The notes beneath the pieces were generated by a model that saw only the letters and a list, made by a program, of their open reading frames with translations, did no database searches and was not told the DNA's origin. A program made the position numbers and the translations under genes. From Staphylococcus intermedius NCTC 11048 (lineage in GTDB: Bacteria > Bacillota > Bacilli > Staphylococcales > Staphylococcaceae): 64,000 nt of DNA. Where the stretch lies: assembly GCF_002902385.1 (NCBI RefSeq), contig NZ_PPQH01000033.1, forward strand, positions 1 through 64,000, written 5' to 3'. Below are positions 16,583 through 26,576 of this stretch, piece after piece. Within the stretch, counting starts at the first letter, position 1, and every line of letters starts with the position of its first letter.

Positions 16583-16882
16583 ATAGACATATATCGAGTA
16601 ATGATGTAGATAAAAACGGCCAAAAATGAAGATAAATTGGACGTGAAAGTTAGATGCTAAAGTATAGGATTATCTTCATTTCAAAAACATGCCCTAAGTG
16701 ACTGCATTGGGTGTAAGATTGCCTAGAATCCACTAATGCCTCAACCAATGTAACAGTGTATGTATCGTTTTTGGTAAAGGGCGAGCCATTATTATATTTA
16801 TCTTCAAATTAACAAAAATTTTAAACAATTGGAAAGCGCTTTATGCTAGGATAAAGTTGTAATCACAATAAGGAGGTTTTAT
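16583..16882. promoter_or_regulatory. adsA upstream region with cre-like core
   Basis: A 300-bp AT-rich leader. The perfect palindrome AAAGCGCTTT (16833-16842) is the core of a cre site but the flanks match poorly. It lies about 40 bp before the adsA start and would overlap the promoter. No NreC-type site occurs here, so adsA is probably not part of the nitrate regulon. Confidence 0.4.
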
Positions 16883-19222
16883 ATGAAAAGGACAGGGCTC
16901 AAAAGTATCATGCTGTTGGTGATGTTTATCATCGCTATGTTGATGTTCAATAACATTTCGAGTTATGCAGAAGAAGCATCACAACCAACCACACCGGAAA
17001 CGAAAGTGGAAGCAAATGCTGAAACGACTGCAACGCAAGCAAGTCAGCCGGATACGACATCTCAACCACAAGCAACAACAGAAGAAGCAACACAAACGAC
17101 ATCGGAAAGTGTAACAGCTGAGAAACAGGAAGAAACGCCTGCTGTGACGGCTGCTGCGACTGAAGATGACACAGTGCCATCGAGTGCACCGATGACTACA
17201 GAAAATGTGGCTCAGACGGGAAACGATGCGCCAATGATGCTAAGATTGTCGACTAAACAAGCACAACCACAAGCGACTTCATCTGAAGGTGTGCAAAATA
17301 AAACGGCAAAATCAACACATACAATTTTACATACGAACGATATTCACGGTCGCATGGTTGAAGAAAAAGACCGTGTACTGGGTATGGCAAAGTTGAAGAC
17401 GTTAAAGGAACAACAAAATCCAGATTTACTTGTCGATGCGGGCGATGCGTTTCAAGGTTTACCATTATCGAACCAATCTAAAGGTGAAGAAATGGCGAAA
17501 GCGATGAATGCAGTCGGTTATGATGCAATGACAGCGGGGAACCATGAATTCGATTTTGGCTATGATCAATTGAAAAAATTGGAAGGGATGCTCAACTTTC
17601 CGATTGTCAGTTCCAATGTCTACAAAGATGGGAAATTGGCATTTAAACCGTCAGTCGTAATTCAAAAAAATGGTGTCCGTTATGGCATCATCGGAGTGAC
17701 GACGCCTGAAACGAAAACAAAAACAAGTCCAACAGGTATTGTTGGTGTGACATTTGCAGATCCTTTAACAAGTGTGACGCGTGAAATGGACCGTTTAAAT
17801 GGACAAGTCGATGTGTTTGTCGTGTTATCCCATTTAGGTATTGATCCGACAACTAAAGAACAATGGCGTGGGGATTATTTAACACGTCAACTCAGTCAAA
17901 ACAAACAGTATCACCATCCGATTTTTGTCATTGATGGCCATTCGCATACAGTGATTGAACATGGTCAAAAATTTGATCAAGATGTATTAGCACAAACAGG
18001 TACAGCACTTGCAAATGTTGGAAAAATTACGTTCGAACAGTCTGGCCATCAGTTTTCGAATGCAGAGGCAAGCTTATTAAATGTCAAAAGTTTAGCGAAT
18101 TTGAAACCGGATGCTACTGTGAAGGCGCAAGTCGACAAGGCGAACGAAGCATTTCTTAAAGCTACATCAGAAGTGATTATTCCGAATAACACTGTTGATT
18201 TCCAAGGTGAACGTGACGATGTAAGAACGCATGAAACGAACTTAGGAAATGCGATTGCCGATGCAATGGAAGCATATGGTCAAAACGGTTTCAGCCGTCC
18301 ATCTGATTTTGCGGTGACCAACAGTGGGGGTATCCGTGCATCGATTGCGAAAGGCAAAGTGACGTTAAATGATGTCATTACGGTGTTACCATTTGGCAAT
18401 ACGATCGCGCAAATTTCAGTCAAAGGTAGCGATGTGTGGAAAGCTTTCGAACATAGTTTAAGTGCACCGACAATGACGAAAGATGGTCAAACACAATTAT
18501 CTGCAAATGGTGGATTGTTACAAGTATCCAAATCGATTCAAGTTTATTTTGATATGAATAAAGCACCTGGTCAACGTATTCATGCGATTCGCGTGTTGAA
18601 CAAGCAAACTGGACAATATGAAGATTTAGATATGAATCGTACGTATGCAGTCGCGATGAACGACTTTACAGCATCAGGTGGAGATGGTTTTGACATGTTT
18701 GGTGGACCTCGTGAAGAAGGGATTTCACTTGAACAAGTCTTTGCGAAGTATTTGAAAACAGCTGATTTATCACAATATGCGATAACAGAACCACAACGTA
18801 TCATTAACGGTAAACCAGCTCAAAACAGTGAAACACCAAAGACAACACCACCGTCATCAAAAGGGGATAACGTGATTCCATTCCCACAACAAAAACCATC
18901 AAAAGAGATGCCGATGACAAAAGTACCAACAGCAAATGGACAGTCACAACAAAGTGCTATGAACGTAACACCTGAACAATGTGGCACTGCTCAATCTATG
19001 GCACCAGTCGTGCGCATGACATCTACTGATGCGACAGGAATGATGAGTCAAGCGAATATGACGATAACACAAAATGGTTCAGCATTAGGTCATCATACAG
19101 CGAAGAACGGCGCACAACAGTTACCCAACACAGGTACGACAGAAAAAGCACCAATCGTGGGTGGCTTATTCATGCTAGGTGCTGGTTTAGTCATCATGAG
19201 ACGTCAAAAACACCGCGCATAA
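16883..19222 (+). CDS. adsA: cell-wall-anchored 5'-nucleotidase, adenosine synthase AdsA
   Basis: 779 residues. N-terminal signal peptide (about 1-30, no YSIRK motif); a Thr/Gln/Glu/Ala-rich spacer to about 140; metallophosphatase domain starting at ILHTNDIHGRM (about 147-157) with DAGDAFQG, AGNHEFDFGYDQL and IDGHSHT; 5'-nucleotidase C-terminal domain (NLGNAIADAMEAYG, SGGIRASIAKGKV, NDFTASGGDGFDMFGG); low-complexity stalk; and LPNTG at 747-751 followed by a hydrophobic segment and MRRQKHRA for sortase A anchoring. S. aureus AdsA makes adenosine and deoxyadenosine from nucleotides and blunts phagocyte killing; long identical stretches support orthology. ATG follows AAGGAGG. It sits alone between nir and nar, with terminators on both sides. 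Confidence 0.93.
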   Translation: MKRTGLKSIMLLVMFIIAMLMFNNISSYAEEASQPTTPETKVEANAETTATQASQPDTTSQPQATTEEATQTTSESVTAEKQEETPAVTAAATEDDTVPSSAPMTTENVAQTGNDAPMMLRLSTKQAQPQATSSEGVQNKTAKSTHTILHTNDIHGRMVEEKDRVLGMAKLKTLKEQQNPDLLVDAGDAFQGLPLSNQSKGEEMAKAMNAVGYDAMTAGNHEFDFGYDQLKKLEGMLNFPIVSSNVYKDGKLAFKPSVVIQKNGVRYGIIGVTTPETKTKTSPTGIVGVTFADPLTSVTREMDRLNGQVDVFVVLSHLGIDPTTKEQWRGDYLTRQLSQNKQYHHPIFVIDGHSHTVIEHGQKFDQDVLAQTGTALANVGKITFEQSGHQFSNAEASLLNVKSLANLKPDATVKAQVDKANEAFLKATSEVIIPNNTVDFQGERDDVRTHETNLGNAIADAMEAYGQNGFSRPSDFAVTNSGGIRASIAKGKVTLNDVITVLPFGNTIAQISVKGSDVWKAFEHSLSAPTMTKDGQTQLSANGGLLQVSKSIQVYFDMNKAPGQRIHAIRVLNKQTGQYEDLDMNRTYAVAMNDFTASGGDGFDMFGGPREEGISLEQVFAKYLKTADLSQYAITEPQRIINGKPAQNSETPKTTPPSSKGDNVIPFPQQKPSKEMPMTKVPTANGQSQQSAMNVTPEQCGTAQSMAPVVRMTSTDATGMMSQANMTITQNGSALGHHTAKNGAQQLPNTGTTEKAPIVGGLFMLGAGLVIMRRQKHRA

Positions 19223-19240
19223 AATAAAACTGCACAACAT

Positions 19241-19283
19241 AAAACACCAAGCAACGAGGATTTTCCGTTGTTTGGTGTTTTTT
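19241..19283 (+). terminator. terminator after adsA
   Basis: AAAACACCAAGCAACG pairs with CGTTGTTTGGTGTTTT (one mismatch), followed by T residues. Confidence 0.88.
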
Positions 19284-19383
19284 CAATGTCTACTTTTGGC
19301 AAGACCTCTCCATTTTTTCAATTCCAACTTTTAGCATGGACTCTCTCGTTTTTCAATGCCAACTTATGGCTAGACTTCTCCTA
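19279..19383. repeat. three tandem ~35-bp imperfect repeats
   Basis: Three consecutive units begin TTTTTCAAT and share the pattern CAACTT-TTGGC-AGACCTCTCC (diverged). CAAT marks occur at 19284, 19319 and 19354, exactly 35 bp apart. They start inside the T-run of the adsA terminator. There are no unique spacers, so this is not a CRISPR. Confidence 0.65.
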
Positions 19384-19538
19384 TTTACAAATAGAATACC
19401 AGTTTTCTTGCATTATGAGCGTCGTATAGAAAAAAGATGTTTGGTTTACTTTAAAGCTAACTCAAAAATTGTGATGAGTACTATAGGTTTCGCAATTTAA
19501 AATACCTCTCCTATAACTTCGACGTGTACTACAAACAC

Positions 19539-19573
19539 TAGGGATTCCCACTAGTGAATTAGGTATTTCCCTA
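19539..19573. promoter_or_regulatory. paired NreC-type sites upstream of narG
   Basis: TAGGT-ATTT-CCCTA (19560-19573) matches TAGGG-N4-CCCTA with one mismatch. TAGGGATTCCCACT (19539-19552) is a weaker copy inside a CACTAG...CTAGTG palindrome. The centres are 21 bp apart (two helical turns), near -44 and -65 of the start inferred from a -10 box TACAAT at 19598-19603. Confidence 0.6.
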
Positions 19574-19643
19574 ATATCTTATGTATGTGAATAAATGTAC
19601 AATCAGAGTGATAGGGCGTGCTATGCGAAAAAGGAGGATATCT

Positions 19644-22600
19644 ATGGCTAAATTTGGAATGCAATTTTTTAAACCGACTGAAAAATTTAATGGCAATTGG
19701 TCAGTATTAGAACATAAAAGCCGTGAATGGGAAAAGATGTATCGTGAGCGATGGAGTCATGACAAAGTAGTTCGTACGACACATGGCGTTAACTGTACAG
19801 GGTCATGCTCATGGAAAGTATTTGTGAAAAATGGTGTGATTACTTGGGAAAATCAACAAATCGACTATCCGAGTTGTGGGCCGGATATGCCGGAGTTTGA
19901 ACCGCGCGGCTGTCCTCGTGGGGCGTCGTTTTCTTGGTATGAATATAGTCCGTTACGTATTAAATATCCTTATGTTAGAGGTAAACTTTGGGAGTTATGG
20001 ACAGCAGCATTAGAAGAATATCAAGATCCGATTAAAGCATGGGCATCCATTGTAGAAGATGAAGAAAAAGCGAAAATTTATAAGTCAGCACGTGGTAAAG
20101 GCGGACATGTCCGTACGAATTGGAAAGATGTGTCACAACTTATTTCAGCGCAATTGATTTACACCATTAAAAAAGATGGTCCAGACCGTATTGCTGGTTT
20201 CACGCCAATTCCAGCGATGTCGATGATCAGTTATGCTGCGGGCGCGCGTTTTATTTCGTTACTTGGTGGGGAAATGTTGAGTTTCTACGATTGGTATGCA
20301 GATTTACCACCCGCATCGCCACAAATTTGGGGTGAACAAACAGACGTACCAGAATCAAGTGACTGGTACAATTCGTCTTATATTATGATGTGGGGTTCCA
20401 ACGTACCGCTCACACGTACACCGGATGCACACTTTATGACAGAAGTGCGCTATAAAGGGGCAAAAGTGGTGTCTGTTGCGCCGGACTATGCTGAAAATGT
20501 GAAGTTTGCGGACAATTGGTTGGCACCAAATCCAGGTACAGATGCAGCGATTGCACAAGCGATGACGCATGTCATTTTACAAAAGTTTTATGAAGATGAG
20601 CCGTCTGAAATGTTTATCAATTATGCGAAACAATATTCAGATATGCCATTTATCTTGCGTCTCGACCAAGATGACAACGGTTTTAAAGCAGGTCGTTTCT
20701 TACGTTCAAGTGATCTAGGGAAAACGTCTGAAAACAGTGAATGGAAACCAATGATTATTGACCGTTTAACTGATTCTTTACAAGTGCCAAATGGAACGAT
20801 GGGACAACGTTGGGAAGAAGGCAAGCAGTGGAATTTGAAATTAGAAAATGAAGCTGGCGAAAAAATCGATCCAGCGATGACTGTCATTGACGGTGATTAT
20901 GAACTCGTAACGATGCAATTTCCTTACTTTGATAATGATGGCAATGGTGTCTTCAAACGTGTCATTCCTGCGCGTCGTGTGACTTTGCCAAATGGTGAGA
21001 CAACGTATGTGACAACTGTATATGACTTGATGGCGAGCCAATACGGTGTGAAACGTTTTAATCATGAATTAGAAGCTAAAGGTTTTGATGATGCGACGTC
21101 GTTCTATACACCCGCATGGCAAGAAAAAATTACAGGTGTGAAAGCGAACACTGTGACACAAGTCGCGATGGAATTTGCGCAAAATGCGATTGATACAGGT
21201 GGTCGCTCAATGATTATTATGGGAGCGGGTATCAATCACTGGTTCAACTCAGATACGATCTATCGCTCCATTTTAAACTTAGTCATTTTATGTGGCTGTC
21301 AAGGTGTGAACGGCGGCGGTTGGGCACACTATGTAGGTCAAGAAAAATGTCGACCAATTGAAGGTTGGAGTACGATTGCCTTTGCGAAAGATTGGCAAGG
21401 CCCACCGCGTTTACAAAACGGAACAAGTTGGTTCTATTTTGCGACAGATCAATGGAAATATGAAGAGTCTGGTGTTGACCGTTTAGCGTCTCCATTAGCT
21501 GAAAATATTAAATTGCAACACCCAGCAGACTACAATGTTTTAGCGGCACGTAATGGTTGGTTGCCATCCTATCCACAATTTGACCGCAACAGTTTACTGT
21601 GGGGAGAAGAAGCGCGTGATGCAGGTGAATTTACGAATGAAGCGATTTTAAAACGTGCTGTTGAAGATGTGAAATCACGTCGTACACGTTTTACGGTTGA
21701 AAATCCAGACTTACGTAAAAACCATCCGAAGTCACTTTTCGTATGGCGTTCGAATTTGATTTCAAGTTCTGCTAAAGGTCAAGAGTATTTTATGAAACAT
21801 TTACTCGGTACGAAATCGGCACTGATGGCTGAACCGAATGAAACAGACAAGCCATCTGAAATTGAGTGGGGTGAAGATACAGTCGGTAAACTCGACTTAC
21901 TCGTATCATTAGATTTCCGTATGACGGCGACACCACTTTATTCGGATATCGTATTACCAGCAGCAACGTGGTATGAAAAACATGACATTTCATCAACAGA
22001 TATGCATCCATTCATTCATCCGTTCAACCCAGCAATTGATCCATTATGGGAATCACGCTCAGACTGGGATATTTTCAAAACGTTGAGCCGTACATTCTCA
22101 GAAATGGCACGTGTCCACTTAACAGGCACATATAAAGACGTTGTGACTGCACCACTTGCGCATGATTCTAAACAAGAAATTTCACTTGCATATGGTGAAG
22201 TGAAAGACTGGACAAAAGGTGAAGTGGAAGCTGTACCAGGAAAAACAATGCCAGCATTTGCGGTTGTGGATCGTACGTATACAGATGTGTATGACAAGTT
22301 CATCTCAGTCGGCCCATTACTCGAAAATGGCAAAGTGGGTGCGCACGGTGTCAGCTTCTCTGTTAAAGATCAATATGACGAATTGCGCAGTATGGTCGGT
22401 ACTTGGGAAGATGATACGGTGAAAAATAATAAACCGCGAATTGATACAGCACGTAAAGTAGCAGATGTTATTTTGAACGTCTCTTCTGCTACTAATGGCC
22501 GTGTATCACAAAAATCATACGAAGACTTGGAAGCACAAACGGGTATGCCGCTCAAAGACATTTCTTCTGAACGTGCGTCAGAAAAGATTTCATTCTTGAA

Positions 22601-23315
22601 TATTACATCACAACCACGTGAAGTGATTCCGACAGCAGTGTTCCCAGGTTCGAACAAACAAGGGCGTCGCTATTCACCATTTACAACAAATATTGAGCGT
22701 TTAGTGCCATTTAGAACGTTAACAGGACGTCAAAGCTTCTATATCGATCATGAAGTGTTCCAACAATTTGGTGAAGCACTCCCAGTTTATAAACCGACAT
22801 TACCACCAATGGTATTCGGCACAAAAGATAAACCGGTAAAAGGTGGCGTGGATGCGCTCGTCTTACGTTATTTAACACCACACGGAAAATGGAATATTCA
22901 CTCCACATATCAAGATAACCAACATATGTTGACGTTATTCCGTGGTGGACCGACAGTGTGGATTTCGAATGAAGACGCTGTAGCACACGATATTCAAGAT
23001 AATGATTGGTTAGAAGTGTACAACCGTAATGGTGTCGTGACAGCGCGTGCAGTTGTATCACACCGTATGCCACGCGGAACAATGTTCATGTATCATGCTC
23101 AAGACAAACATATCGAAACACCTGGATCCGACATTTCAGGTACACGTGGCGGTTCTCATAATGCGCCAACACGTATCCATTTAAAACCGACACAACTCAT
23201 GGGCGGTTATGCACAAATCAGTTATTCATTTAATTACTATGGACCGATTGGGAATCAGCGTGATGTCTATGTCGCTGTAAGAAAGATGAAAGAGGTGGAT
23301 TGGCTTGAAGATTAA
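19644..23315 (+). CDS. narG: respiratory nitrate reductase, alpha subunit
   Basis: 1223 residues, full length. The N-terminal HGVNCTGSCSWKVFV (about 53-67), with a further cysteine in RGCPRGASFSWYEY, coordinates the FS0 [4Fe-4S] cluster. The molybdopterin-binding regions follow (YIMMWGSNVPLTRTPDAHF, IMGAGINHWFNSD, CGCQGVNGGGWAHYVGQEKC). It reduces nitrate to nitrite on the inner face of the membrane with electrons from NarI through NarH. The ATG at 19644 has AGGAGG 6 nt upstream, so the longer frame from 19581 is leader. No Tat signal is expected for a cytoplasmic NarG. It overlaps narH by 11 nt. Confidence 0.96.
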   Translation: MAKFGMQFFKPTEKFNGNWSVLEHKSREWEKMYRERWSHDKVVRTTHGVNCTGSCSWKVFVKNGVITWENQQIDYPSCGPDMPEFEPRGCPRGASFSWYEYSPLRIKYPYVRGKLWELWTAALEEYQDPIKAWASIVEDEEKAKIYKSARGKGGHVRTNWKDVSQLISAQLIYTIKKDGPDRIAGFTPIPAMSMISYAAGARFISLLGGEMLSFYDWYADLPPASPQIWGEQTDVPESSDWYNSSYIMMWGSNVPLTRTPDAHFMTEVRYKGAKVVSVAPDYAENVKFADNWLAPNPGTDAAIAQAMTHVILQKFYEDEPSEMFINYAKQYSDMPFILRLDQDDNGFKAGRFLRSSDLGKTSENSEWKPMIIDRLTDSLQVPNGTMGQRWEEGKQWNLKLENEAGEKIDPAMTVIDGDYELVTMQFPYFDNDGNGVFKRVIPARRVTLPNGETTYVTTVYDLMASQYGVKRFNHELEAKGFDDATSFYTPAWQEKITGVKANTVTQVAMEFAQNAIDTGGRSMIIMGAGINHWFNSDTIYRSILNLVILCGCQGVNGGGWAHYVGQEKCRPIEGWSTIAFAKDWQGPPRLQNGTSWFYFATDQWKYEESGVDRLASPLAENIKLQHPADYNVLAARNGWLPSYPQFDRNSLLWGEEARDAGEFTNEAILKRAVEDVKSRRTRFTVENPDLRKNHPKSLFVWRSNLISSSAKGQEYFMKHLLGTKSALMAEPNETDKPSEIEWGEDTVGKLDLLVSLDFRMTATPLYSDIVLPAATWYEKHDISSTDMHPFIHPFNPAIDPLWESRSDWDIFKTLSRTFSEMARVHLTGTYKDVVTAPLAHDSKQEISLAYGEVKDWTKGEVEAVPGKTMPAFAVVDRTYTDVYDKFISVGPLLENGKVGAHGVSFSVKDQYDELRSMVGTWEDDTVKNNKPRIDTARKVADVILNVSSATNGRVSQKSYEDLEAQTGMPLKDISSERASEKISFLNITSQPREVIPTAVFPGSNKQGRRYSPFTTNIERLVPFRTLTGRQSFYIDHEVFQQFGEALPVYKPTLPPMVFGTKDKPVKGGVDALVLRYLTPHGKWNIHSTYQDNQHMLTLFRGGPTVWISNEDAVAHDIQDNDWLEVYNRNGVVTARAVVSHRMPRGTMFMYHAQDKHIETPGSDISGTRGGSHNAPTRIHLKPTQLMGGYAQISYSFNYYGPIGNQRDVYVAVRKMKEVDWLED

Positions 23316-24861
23316 AGCACAAGTCGCAATGGTATTGAATTTAGATAAATGTATCGGCTGTCATACGTGTAGTGTGACATGTAAAAGTACTTGGACCAAT
23401 CGACCAGGCGCTGAATATATGTGGTTCAATAACGTCGAAACGAAGCCAGGTATTGGATATCCAAAACGTTGGGAAGACCAAGAAACATATAAAGGTGGAT
23501 GGGTGTTAAATAAAAAAGGGAAGTTAGAACTGAAATCAGGAACACGTTTGAACAAAATTGCATTAGGTAAAATTTTCTATAACCCTGATATGCCGGTCAT
23601 TCAAGATTATTATGAGCCTTGGACATACAATTATGAACATCTGACAAAAGCAAAACCAAGCCAACATACACCTGTAGCGAAAGCACACTCGGTCATGACC
23701 GGACAACGCATGGATTTAGATTGGGGTCCAAACTGGGAAGACGACTTAGCGGGCGGTCATATTACTGGCCCGCAAGACCCTAACATTCAAAAAATTGAAG
23801 AAGAAATTAAATTCAACTTTGACCAAACATTTATGATGTATTTACCACGTCTATGTGAACACTGTTTGAATCCAAGCTGTGTGGCCTCATGTCCATCAGG
23901 TGCGATGTATAAACGTGACGAAGATGGTATCGTTCTTGTAGACCAAGAAGCATGCCGTGGTTGGCGTTACTGTATGACAGGTTGTCCATACAAAAAGGTA
24001 TACTTCAACTGGAAAACGAATAAAGCAGAAAAATGTACGTTCTGTTTCCCTCGTGTTGAAGCAGGAATTCCGACTGTATGTTCAGAGACATGTACAGGTC
24101 GTATGCGTTATTTAGGTGTGTTACTTTATGATGCCGACCGTGTACAAAAAGCAGCATCGGCTGAAAACGAACAAGACTTGTATGAAAAGCAACTCGACTT
24201 ATTCTTAAATCCATATGATGAAGCAGTGATTGAACAAGCAGAAAAAGACGGTATTTCTCAAGAATGGATTGAGGCAGCACAAAATTCACCGATTTATAAA
24301 TTAGCGATTGAATATAAATTGGCATTCCCATTGCACCCAGAATATCGTACGATGCCAATGGTTTGGTACTGCCCACCATTAAGTCCGATTATGAACTACT
24401 TTGAAGGCCAAAATGCAGGGAACAACCCAGATGCGATTTTCCCAGCGATTGAAGAGATGCGTTTACCTATTCAATATTTAGCAGAACTCTTTACAGCTGG
24501 AGATACTGTGGCAGTGAAAGGCTCACTTCAACGTATGGCGATGATGAGAAGTTATATGCGGGCACAAAATACAGGCCGCGATTTTGACAACTCTCGTTTA
24601 GAACGTGTCGGTTTAACGGAACGACAAGCGAAAGACATGTATCGATTACTTGCGATTGCCAAACATGAAGACCGTTTTGTCATTCCAACATCGCATAAAG
24701 AACAATACATGGATACGTACACAGCGCAAGGTAGTCAAGGATATGGTGGCGAACATTTCGGTGCGAACTGTGACGGTTGCGGTGTACCCGTAGGCACAGG
24801 TGGAAAAACAGGTCAAGAAATCTATAATGAGCGTTTCTATGGAGGGATTTTCCGTGATTGA
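23305..24861 (+). CDS. narH: respiratory nitrate reductase, beta subunit
   Basis: 518 residues. Cysteine clusters for four Fe-S centres: CIGCHTCSVTCKSTW near the N-terminus, then CEHCLNPSCVASC, CRGWRYCMTGCPYKK (tryptophan replacing a cysteine, giving the usual [3Fe-4S] centre) and CTFCFPRVEAGIPTVCSETC. It passes electrons from NarI haems to NarG. The start is TTG at 23305 with AGAGGTGG 6 nt upstream, inside the narG 3' end. The last 8 nt overlap narJ. Confidence 0.95.
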   Translation: MKIKAQVAMVLNLDKCIGCHTCSVTCKSTWTNRPGAEYMWFNNVETKPGIGYPKRWEDQETYKGGWVLNKKGKLELKSGTRLNKIALGKIFYNPDMPVIQDYYEPWTYNYEHLTKAKPSQHTPVAKAHSVMTGQRMDLDWGPNWEDDLAGGHITGPQDPNIQKIEEEIKFNFDQTFMMYLPRLCEHCLNPSCVASCPSGAMYKRDEDGIVLVDQEACRGWRYCMTGCPYKKVYFNWKTNKAEKCTFCFPRVEAGIPTVCSETCTGRMRYLGVLLYDADRVQKAASAENEQDLYEKQLDLFLNPYDEAVIEQAEKDGISQEWIEAAQNSPIYKLAIEYKLAFPLHPEYRTMPMVWYCPPLSPIMNYFEGQNAGNNPDAIFPAIEEMRLPIQYLAELFTAGDTVAVKGSLQRMAMMRSYMRAQNTGRDFDNSRLERVGLTERQAKDMYRLLAIAKHEDRFVIPTSHKEQYMDTYTAQGSQGYGGEHFGANCDGCGVPVGTGGKTGQEIYNERFYGGIFRD

Positions 24862-25429
24862 TCTACACATGTTGAATACGTATAAAGATACATTCGGTTA
24901 TATGAGTCAGCAGTTGAGCTTTCCTGAAAAATTGACCTTCCATCCTAAAACATTTGAAGACGTGTTTGATGAGACACATCCGGCTTTTCCACATGTCGTG
25001 GCATATCGAGAGGCAATGTATGAAAAGAGTTTGTCAGAAATACAAGCATTTTATACAGATACATTTGATTTTAATGAAAAAACGACTTTGTATATGACTT
25101 ACAATCAATTGGATACACAAAAAGAACGGGGTCAAATGTTGGCAAAGTTAAAAGTCCTCTATGAAATGTTCGGTCTTGAAATGCCAGCATCAGAGTTGTC
25201 GGATTACTTACCATTAATGTTGGAATTTCTATATGCGGCGCGCTTTGATGGGGATACACGTGCGCAAGAAAATGTGCAACTGGTCATCATGATTATTGAA
25301 GATGGCACGTACGCGATGATGAAACATTTGGAAGACGGACATAATCCGTACGCACACTTAATCCGTGGCCTTCGTGAAACGTTCAAGCGCTGTATTGTAC
25401 AAGATAAAGAGGTGACACATCATGTTTAA
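24854..25429 (+). CDS. narJ: nitrate reductase molybdenum cofactor assembly chaperone
   Basis: 191 residues, alpha-helical TorD/NarJ family. DYLPLMLEFLYA (about 115-126) is the family's typical D-x-L-P-x-x-L-E-F motif. It binds NarG and permits cofactor insertion before membrane attachment; it is not part of the final enzyme. GTG at 24854, preceded by GGAGG 8 nt upstream, is chosen as the start; the first part of the open frame from 24800 lies in narH. It overlaps narH and narI. Confidence 0.9.
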   Translation: MIDLHMLNTYKDTFGYMSQQLSFPEKLTFHPKTFEDVFDETHPAFPHVVAYREAMYEKSLSEIQAFYTDTFDFNEKTTLYMTYNQLDTQKERGQMLAKLKVLYEMFGLEMPASELSDYLPLMLEFLYAARFDGDTRAQENVQLVIMIIEDGTYAMMKHLEDGHNPYAHLIRGLRETFKRCIVQDKEVTHHV

Positions 25430-26099
25430 TCAGTTTTTATGGGTGATCTTTCCGTATCTTTGTCTTGCAGTTTTTGTTATCGGACATCTCGTACGTTATC
25501 GTTATGACCAATTTTCATGGACTGCAAAATCGAGTGAATTTATTGAGAAGAAGCAATTAAAATGGGGCAGTTTACTGTTTCATCTTGGTATCATTCCTGT
25601 GTTTTTTGGGCATGTCGTTGGATTACTTATTCCCGCACATTGGTTAGAAGCGGTTGGTGTGAACAACCACATCTATCATATCGGTGCAGTGTATATTGGA
25701 AGCATTTTTGGTATAATAACGTTAATTGGCATGTTTTTGTTAACTGCGCGTCGTATTACCAAACAAAATGTCCGTCGTTTAAGTTCGGCGTCAGATATTT
25801 TTGTTAACTTTTTATTATTACTTATCGTTTTCGTCGGCTGTTATGCCACGTTAGTGACAAATGCGACAACGCCAGAGTTTGATTACCGTCAAACGATTTC
25901 GATTTGGTTTAGAGCATTGTTTACGCTCAGTCCAGATGCGAGTTTGATGACTGGTGTCCCACTTGTATTTCAATTGCACGTCCTTTTAGGCTTTACAATT
26001 ATGGCTTGTTGGCCGTTTACACGTCTCGTTCACGTGTGGAGTGTGCCGGTGACTTATGCAAGTCGTAGCTATATTATTTATCGCAAACATAAAATTTAA
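25422..26099 (+). CDS. narI: respiratory nitrate reductase, gamma (cytochrome b) subunit
   Basis: 225 residues with five transmembrane helices. Histidines in FHLGIIPVFFGHVVGL (about 50-65) and in VFQLHVLLGFTIMACWPFTRLVH (about 182-204) are the expected ligands for two b-type haems. It takes electrons from menaquinol and anchors NarGH. The ATG at 25422 follows GAGGTG and overlaps the narJ stop by 8 nt. Confidence 0.94.
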   Translation: MFNQFLWVIFPYLCLAVFVIGHLVRYRYDQFSWTAKSSEFIEKKQLKWGSLLFHLGIIPVFFGHVVGLLIPAHWLEAVGVNNHIYHIGAVYIGSIFGIITLIGMFLLTARRITKQNVRRLSSASDIFVNFLLLLIVFVGCYATLVTNATTPEFDYRQTISIWFRALFTLSPDASLMTGVPLVFQLHVLLGFTIMACWPFTRLVHVWSVPVTYASRSYIIYRKHKI

Positions 26100-26114
26100 T
26101 GGAAGGTGATGACC

Positions 26115-26576
26115 GTGAACCAGATTGATTTTTCGCAACATGATTATCAAGATGAAATAGATAGATTGCGTCATGAATACCAGTTTGACTTTGCCGGTAT
26201 TGCTTTGCCATCTGAAGATCATGTAGGAATGAAAATCAAATGGCGTTACGTGTCAGGCAACTTAAATGAAAGATATCGTCGCATCGTGTTACGGAATGGG
26301 CATGGCATTGCAGGAAATGTGATGAAAACAGGCAAGCCGATGATGATTCCTGATACAACAGATCACGAAATTCAAAACGCATTGTTTGATTATCCTATAT
26401 TGATGAGTGAACAATTGACGGCTTTAATTGCGATTCCACTGTGGCATAATCATCGTGTGAAAGGTGTGCTTCTACTCGGACAACGTAACCAAAAGCCATT
26501 GCCACGTATTGCGCAAGATATTTCATCCATTAAAGGTATTGGCAGTTTGACGAGTGAAGACAAGGTGATGCAATAA
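26115..26576 (+). CDS. nreA: nitrate receptor NreA (GAF domain)
   Basis: 153 residues forming one GAF domain (YQFDFAGIALPSEDHVGMKI, RNGHGIAGNVMKTGKPMMI, LIAIPLWHNHRVKGVLLLGQRNQ). In S. carnosus NreA binds nitrate and, when empty, keeps the NreB kinase inactive, so nitrate and oxygen are sensed together. The GTG at 26115 is preferred for its 8-nt spacing to GAAGG; GTG 26106 and ATG 26109 sit too close to it. Its stop codon shares a base with the nreB start. Confidence 0.88.
   Translation: MNQIDFSQHDYQDEIDRLRHEYQFDFAGIALPSEDHVGMKIKWRYVSGNLNERYRRIVLRNGHGIAGNVMKTGKPMMIPDTTDHEIQNALFDYPILMSEQLTALIAIPLWHNHRVKGVLLLGQRNQKPLPRIAQDISSIKGIGSLTSEDKVMQ

Noticed and set aside
19279-19383. short tandem repeat considered as a CRISPR array
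   Set aside because: Units are contiguous and diverged, without unique spacers, and no cas genes are present.
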